From the NCBI GenBank assembly GCA_947278105.1, contig CAMYOR010000047.1, positions 1-7,345 on the forward strand: a DNA stretch of 7,345 bases, written 5' to 3'. The notes below the pieces were generated by a model, which searched no databases, was not told the DNA's origin, and was given only the letters and a program-made list of their open reading frames with translations. The stretch is from an uncultured Tissierellia bacterium (GTDB taxonomy: Bacteria > Bacillota > Clostridia > Tissierellales > Peptoniphilaceae). The position numbers and the translations under genes were made by a program. Positions 4,345 through 7,345 of the stretch are shown one piece after another. The stretch's first letter is position 1. Each line of letters opens with the position of its first letter.

Positions 4345-6324
4345 ATGAATTTAGTGACAATCGTTGCGATTATCGTCGGAGCCCTGGCGGTTTTCTGGTC
4401 CTTTCAAAAGCTCCAGAGCATCCAAAAGCTGCCCACAGGCAATGAAAGAATGAGTAAAATCGGCGGACTGATCCGTGAGGGCGCCTTCGCCTTCCTGCGC
4501 CGTGAGTATAAGAACATCGCCATATTCATTTTGGTCTTATTTGTATTGATCGGCCTGGTCCTTCGCCAGTGGACCACGGCGATCTGCTTTTTAGCCGGCG
4601 CTCTTTGCTCCATGTTCGCGGGCTACGTCGGCATGAATGCCGCAACCGGGGCCAACGTCCGCACGGCCAACGCCGCCCAGACCAAGGGGATGAACGGGGC
4701 CTTAAAGGTCGCCTTCTCCTCCGGTTCGGTCATGGGCCTGATTGTCGTCGGCCTGGGCGCCGTCGGAATGAGCTTCTTCTATCTGATCTTTAAAAACGTC
4801 CAGATCGTCACCGGTTTCTCCCTGGGCGCTTCCTTTGTCGCCCTCTTCTCCCGTGTAGGCGGCGGAATTTACACCAAGGCTGCCGACGTCGGCGCCGACC
4901 TGGTCGGCAAGGTTGAGGCGGGCATTCCCGAGGATGATCCCCGAAATCCTGCCGTGATCGCGGACAATGTCGGAGACAATGTCGGCGATGTCGCAGGCAT
5001 GGGCGCAGACCTCTTTGAGTCCTACGTCGGCTCCATCCTTTCCGCCATCACCCTGGGCGCCGTTGCCATGGGCAATAAGGGCGTGATCTACGCCTTTACC
5101 ATTGTCGCCGCCGGCATCATCGCCTCCATGGTCGGGATTGAATCCGTCCGCGGAGACCGGGACCCCCAGAAGGCCCTCGACATGGGGACTCTTATTTCCG
5201 CCGGTGTCATGCTGGTTGCGACCCTGATCTTCTCCTTCATTTTCTTCGCTTCCTGGAAGCCCTTCCTTCCGGTCATCGCCGGAACCGTCGTGGGCCTTCT
5301 GATTTCCAAGATGACGGAAGTTTACACTTCCGCAGACTACCGCTTTGTCAAAAAAATCGCCCATGAGGCCCAGACCGGTGCGGGCACTAACATCATCGCC
5401 GGCCTTTCGACCGGCATGGAATCCACCGCCCTTCCTCTGATCTTCATTGCGGCGGGCATTATCCTCTCCTATGCTGCCCTCCAGTCCCAGGGCGCCGAAG
5501 CCGGCCTCTACGGCATTTCCCTGGCCGCCCTCGGAATGCTTTCCACCTGCGCCACGACCATCGCCGTGGACGCCTATGGTCCGGTTGCGGACAACGCCGG
5601 CGGCGTTGCTGAAATGTCCAACCTTCCCGAAGAAGTTCGTGCGATCACCGACCGGCTTGATGCCGTAGGAAACACGACCGCCGCCATCGGCAAGGGCTTT
5701 GCCATCGGCTCAGCGGCTCTGACCGCCCTGGCCCTCTTCGCCTCCTATACCCAGGTGGCCGGCCTCGCAGGCCTGGATATCACCAATCCCCAGGTCATCG
5801 CCGGCGCCTTCATCGGCGGAATGCTCCCCTTCCTCTTCTCCGCTCTGACCATGTCGGCGGTAGGCGATGCAGCCAACAAGATGGTGGAGGAAGTCCGCAG
5901 CCAGTTCCGTCACGACCCCGGCATCATGGAAGGAACCTCGGAACCTAACTACACCCGCTGCATTGAAATCTCCACCCAGGCCTCCCTGCAGAAGATGATT
6001 GTCCCCGGCGTGATCGCGGTCATCTCCCCGGTCATTGTCGGCCTCATCCTCGGCGCAGCAGCCCTTGGCGGACTTCTCGTCGGCGCCTTAATCACCGGCG
6101 TTCTCATGGCCATCTTTATGTCCAATGCGGGCGGCGCCTGGGACAATGCCAAGAAGTACATCGAAAACGGCAGTTACGGCGGCAAGGGCTCGGAAGCTCA
6201 TAAGGCCGCAGTCGTGGGCGATACCGTGGGAGATCCTTTAAAGGACACCTCCGGCCCTTCCATCAACATCCTCATCAAGCTGATGACGACCGTTTCCCTG
6301 ATTTTCGTTCCTCTCTTCCACTAA
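4345..6324 (+). CDS. hppA: K+-dependent membrane-bound ion-translocating pyrophosphatase
   Basis: This 659-residue integral membrane enzyme (family norm about 16 TM helices) couples cytoplasmic pyrophosphate hydrolysis to export of H+ and/or Na+. The catalytic signatures are intact: ADVGADLVGK (180-189), DNVGDNVGD (207-215) running into GADLFESYVGS (220-230), DAYGPVADNAGG (409-420), GNTTAAIGKG (442-451) and GDTVGDPLKDTSGPS (625-639). Ala446 and Gly449 occupy the positions that are Lys and Thr in K+-independent enzymes, so it belongs to the K+-dependent class. Those include both Na+-pumping and H+-pumping members, and the glutamate in ADLFESY is compatible with either. The length is full and there is no frameshift. 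ATG 4345 follows AGGAGGTG (4333-4340) with 4 bp spacing. The gene stands alone between a divergent operon and a large hairpin. Confidence 0.97.
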   Translation: MNLVTIVAIIVGALAVFWSFQKLQSIQKLPTGNERMSKIGGLIREGAFAFLRREYKNIAIFILVLFVLIGLVLRQWTTAICFLAGALCSMFAGYVGMNAATGANVRTANAAQTKGMNGALKVAFSSGSVMGLIVVGLGAVGMSFFYLIFKNVQIVTGFSLGASFVALFSRVGGGIYTKAADVGADLVGKVEAGIPEDDPRNPAVIADNVGDNVGDVAGMGADLFESYVGSILSAITLGAVAMGNKGVIYAFTIVAAGIIASMVGIESVRGDRDPQKALDMGTLISAGVMLVATLIFSFIFFASWKPFLPVIAGTVVGLLISKMTEVYTSADYRFVKKIAHEAQTGAGTNIIAGLSTGMESTALPLIFIAAGIILSYAALQSQGAEAGLYGISLAALGMLSTCATTIAVDAYGPVADNAGGVAEMSNLPEEVRAITDRLDAVGNTTAAIGKGFAIGSAALTALALFASYTQVAGLAGLDITNPQVIAGAFIGGMLPFLFSALTMSAVGDAANKMVEEVRSQFRHDPGIMEGTSEPNYTRCIEISTQASLQKMIVPGVIAVISPVIVGLILGAAALGGLLVGALITGVLMAIFMSNAGGAWDNAKKYIENGSYGGKGSEAHKAAVVGDTVGDPLKDTSGPSINILIKLMTTVSLIFVPLFH

Positions 6325-6335
6325 AAGAATCGGAG

Positions 6336-6381
6336 CGCGGGGCTTTCCCGGCCGGAGTTTTCCGGCCGGGAAAGCCTCGCG
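6336..6381 (+). terminator. Long GC hairpin after hppA, probable terminator
   Basis: The arms 6341-6356 and 6361-6376 pair perfectly over 16 bp around the loop GTTT. The stem continues to 6336/6381 with one G-T wobble, giving about 21 bp. It starts 11 bp after the hppA stop codon. Only GAGTTTCGG follows, so there is no good U-tract. It may terminate with help from a factor or mainly stabilise the hppA mRNA 3' end. Confidence 0.6.
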
Positions 6382-6501
6382 GAGTTTCGGGCCGCTAGCT
6401 CCCCGGATTTCGGGCTGAAAGGCCGACTGGGACCTTGCCATCGAGGAATCCTATCCAGGAAAATGGCCCCATTGCCATGGCCCTGTTTTTCTCCTCGGCT
6501 C

Positions 6502-6530
6502 TTGCTTTGGCCCCCGAGTTCGTCTATAAT
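6502..6530 (+). promoter_or_regulatory. Sigma-A-type promoter for the NPPTG protein gene
   Basis: TTGCTT (6502-6507) and a perfect TATAAT (6525-6530) are separated by the optimal 17 bp, followed by an A/T-rich start region. Transcription would begin near 6537, leaving an untranslated leader of about 175-180 nt before the start codon. Confidence 0.65.
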
Positions 6531-6657
6531 GAATTTAAATTAATGAACAAAAGCGAATGATCCATTTCATCCTTTGTTCTTTATTTTCCCTGACAGGGCA
6601 CGGACGGGGAAAAGTATGGCCCGGGTAAGCTATACAATGTTTTCTGTGCTGGCGTGT

Positions 6658-6683
6658 GGTTCGGTCTTCACCGGACCCGAACT
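6658..6683 (+). other. Leader hairpin before the secreted-protein gene
   Basis: GTTCGGTC (6659-6666) pairs with GACC (6674-6677) and CGAAC (6678-6682, with a one-base bulge), giving an 8-bp stem with a 7-nt loop. It sits about 20 nt upstream of the AGGAGG site. It could stabilise the mRNA or modulate translation. No known riboswitch was recognised. Confidence 0.35.
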
Positions 6684-6715
6684 CAGATCTCTATTCTTTT
6701 AATTAGGAGGGTATG

Positions 6716-7162
6716 ATGAAAAACCGTATCACTAAATTTTTATTAGCATTTGTTTTGGTTTTCGCATTGGTCATCGTAATGATCCCTGTTGCCAAGGCTG
6801 ACTTCCCAGCCAAGACTGACTTCCCAGCAAAGCCTGTTGAGGAGCCAAAGGGCAAAATTGAAGTCAAAGCCGATGAAGGGCTCTACAACAGTGGCGCTTA
6901 CTTGCCCACCAAAGAAGACCTTGACAAATACGAGCCATTTGGCGAAGTGAAATATCCATGGGAATACACCCAGTGGCCAGGCCAGTTCTCTGGTGACGTT
7001 TACAACAAGCCAGCCAAGCCAGTTGAAGAAGTAAAGCAGCCAAAGGTACCGGTAGAAGAATTAAAGAAAAACCCACCCACAGGCGATGCAATCGTTATTA
7101 CTCAGTTAGTATTAGCCGCCGCCGCTGCTGGTTTTGTTGAACTCAGCAAAAAGAACAAATAA
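6716..7162 (+). CDS. Small secreted Pro/Glu/Lys-rich protein with NPPTG sorting signal
   Basis: I do not recognise a named family in this 148-residue protein. It has a clear signal peptide: KNRITK, a hydrophobic core to about residue 25, then VAKA followed by D29, a likely signal peptidase I site. The mature part is Pro/Lys/Glu-rich. It carries DFPAK twice (29-33, 35-39) and PAKPVEE twice (37-43, 99-105), then VPVEEL (111-116). An aromatic middle (YEPFGEVKYPWEYTQWPGQF, about 72-91) separates them. The C-terminus has NPPTGD (119-124), a hydrophobic Ala-rich segment and a KKNK tail. This is the order of a sortase substrate and fits the (S/N)PxTG pattern known for Clostridioides difficile sortase B. 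ATG 6716 is preferred over ATG 6713 because AGGAGG is 5 bp rather than 2 bp away. A consensus promoter, a strong ribosome binding site, a terminator and A/T-richer codons suggest high expression or a different origin. Cell-wall anchoring is inferred. Confidence 0.85.
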   Translation: MKNRITKFLLAFVLVFALVIVMIPVAKADFPAKTDFPAKPVEEPKGKIEVKADEGLYNSGAYLPTKEDLDKYEPFGEVKYPWEYTQWPGQFSGDVYNKPAKPVEEVKQPKVPVEELKKNPPTGDAIVITQLVLAAAAAGFVELSKKNK

Positions 7163-7192
7163 ACTGCCCAATCGATAACAATAATAAGAGAA

Positions 7193-7234
7193 CGGCCCCG
7201 CTCGATCGCAAGCGATCAGCGGGGCCGCTTTTTT
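7193..7234 (+). terminator. Intrinsic terminator of the secreted-protein gene
   Basis: CGGCCCCGCT (7193-7202) pairs with AGCGGGGCCG (7218-7227). The stem continues inward as GATCGC/GCGATC with a bulged C at 7203. CTTTTTT follows at once (7228-7234). This is a textbook rho-independent terminator, 30 bp after the stop codon. Confidence 0.93.
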
Positions 7235-7296
7235 GCCGGCGGACCTTGGCCTTCGCATCGGGGGGAGTGGGGGAGCTATAAAACTTTACAAAGGAA

Positions 7297-7345
7297 GCCC
7301 GCCTCCAGGCCCGCCCCCGGGCCCTCCGGCGGGCGGGTAAAACCG
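7297..7345. repeat. GC-rich palindromic repeat, copy 2 (reaches window edge)
   Basis: GCCCGCC (7297-7303) pairs with GGCGGGC (7328-7334), and GGCCCG (7308-7313) with CGGGCC (7318-7323), giving a two-part stem. The sequence starts and ends like the element at 491-540 (GCCCGCCTCC ... TAAAACCG) and has the same orientation. The core has diverged, with matching changes that keep it able to pair. It may continue past the window end. Confidence 0.5.

Larger units (their letters stand above)
6382..6712. other. Intergenic region and 5' leader of the secreted-protein gene
   Basis: No gene is visible. The first 100 bases are GC-rich with weak inverted repeats; ATGGC/GCCAT at 6463-6478 is followed by CCCTGTTTTT. 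A sigma-A-like promoter lies at 6502-6530. The region after it is an approximately 175-nt leader that becomes more A/T-rich and contains a hairpin at 6658-6683 shortly before the ribosome binding site. Confidence 0.45.

Noticed and set aside
4702..5364. 220-codon minus-strand frame inside hppA
   Set aside because: It is the antisense shadow of a full-length, intact membrane pyrophosphatase; the Gly/Asp-rich text has no recognisable domain.

Overview
The window looks like chromosomal DNA of a Gram-positive anaerobe of the Firmicutes, probably Clostridia. The evidence is the strong AGGAGG-type ribosome binding sites, sigma-A-like promoters, a K+-dependent membrane pyrophosphatase, an MscL with a C-terminal zinc ribbon, and a small exported protein ending in an NPPTG sortase-type signal. 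I cannot name the species. The coding DNA is fairly GC-rich, except the last gene, which is visibly more A/T-rich. No rRNA, tRNA, transposase or CRISPR array was seen.

Layout. Positions 1-976 hold no credible gene. They contain a 21-bp terminator-like hairpin (21-65), an A/T-rich array of degenerate motifs spaced about 41 bp apart in two inverted halves (68-435), and a GC-rich cluster of perfect hairpins, some of them duplicated (491-964). Three minus-strand genes follow. In transcription order they are an ABC/SMC-type AAA ATPase (2306-4027), a TOPRIM-fold protein overlapping it by 11 bp (1594-2316), and mscL 224 bp further on (977-1369). A divergent A/T-rich intergenic region (4028-4344) separates these from hppA (4345-6324, plus strand), which is followed by a very long GC hairpin. 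After a 391-bp gap carrying a good sigma-A promoter comes a monocistronic gene for a 148-residue secreted Pro/Glu/Lys-rich protein (6716-7162) with a strong intrinsic terminator. The window ends inside a hairpin repeat related to the one at 491-540.

Function. hppA (ion pumping driven by pyrophosphate) and mscL (osmotic safety valve) are housekeeping membrane proteins with no obvious link to each other. The most interesting unit is the ATPase/TOPRIM pair. Its design, a P-loop ATPase translationally coupled to a stand-alone TOPRIM protein, matches the two-component OLD-like systems (PARIS AriA/AriB, RloA/RloB-like pairs). I therefore infer a candidate anti-phage or genome-defence module, but nothing in the sequence proves that role. 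The repeats may be a species-specific family of intergenic elements.
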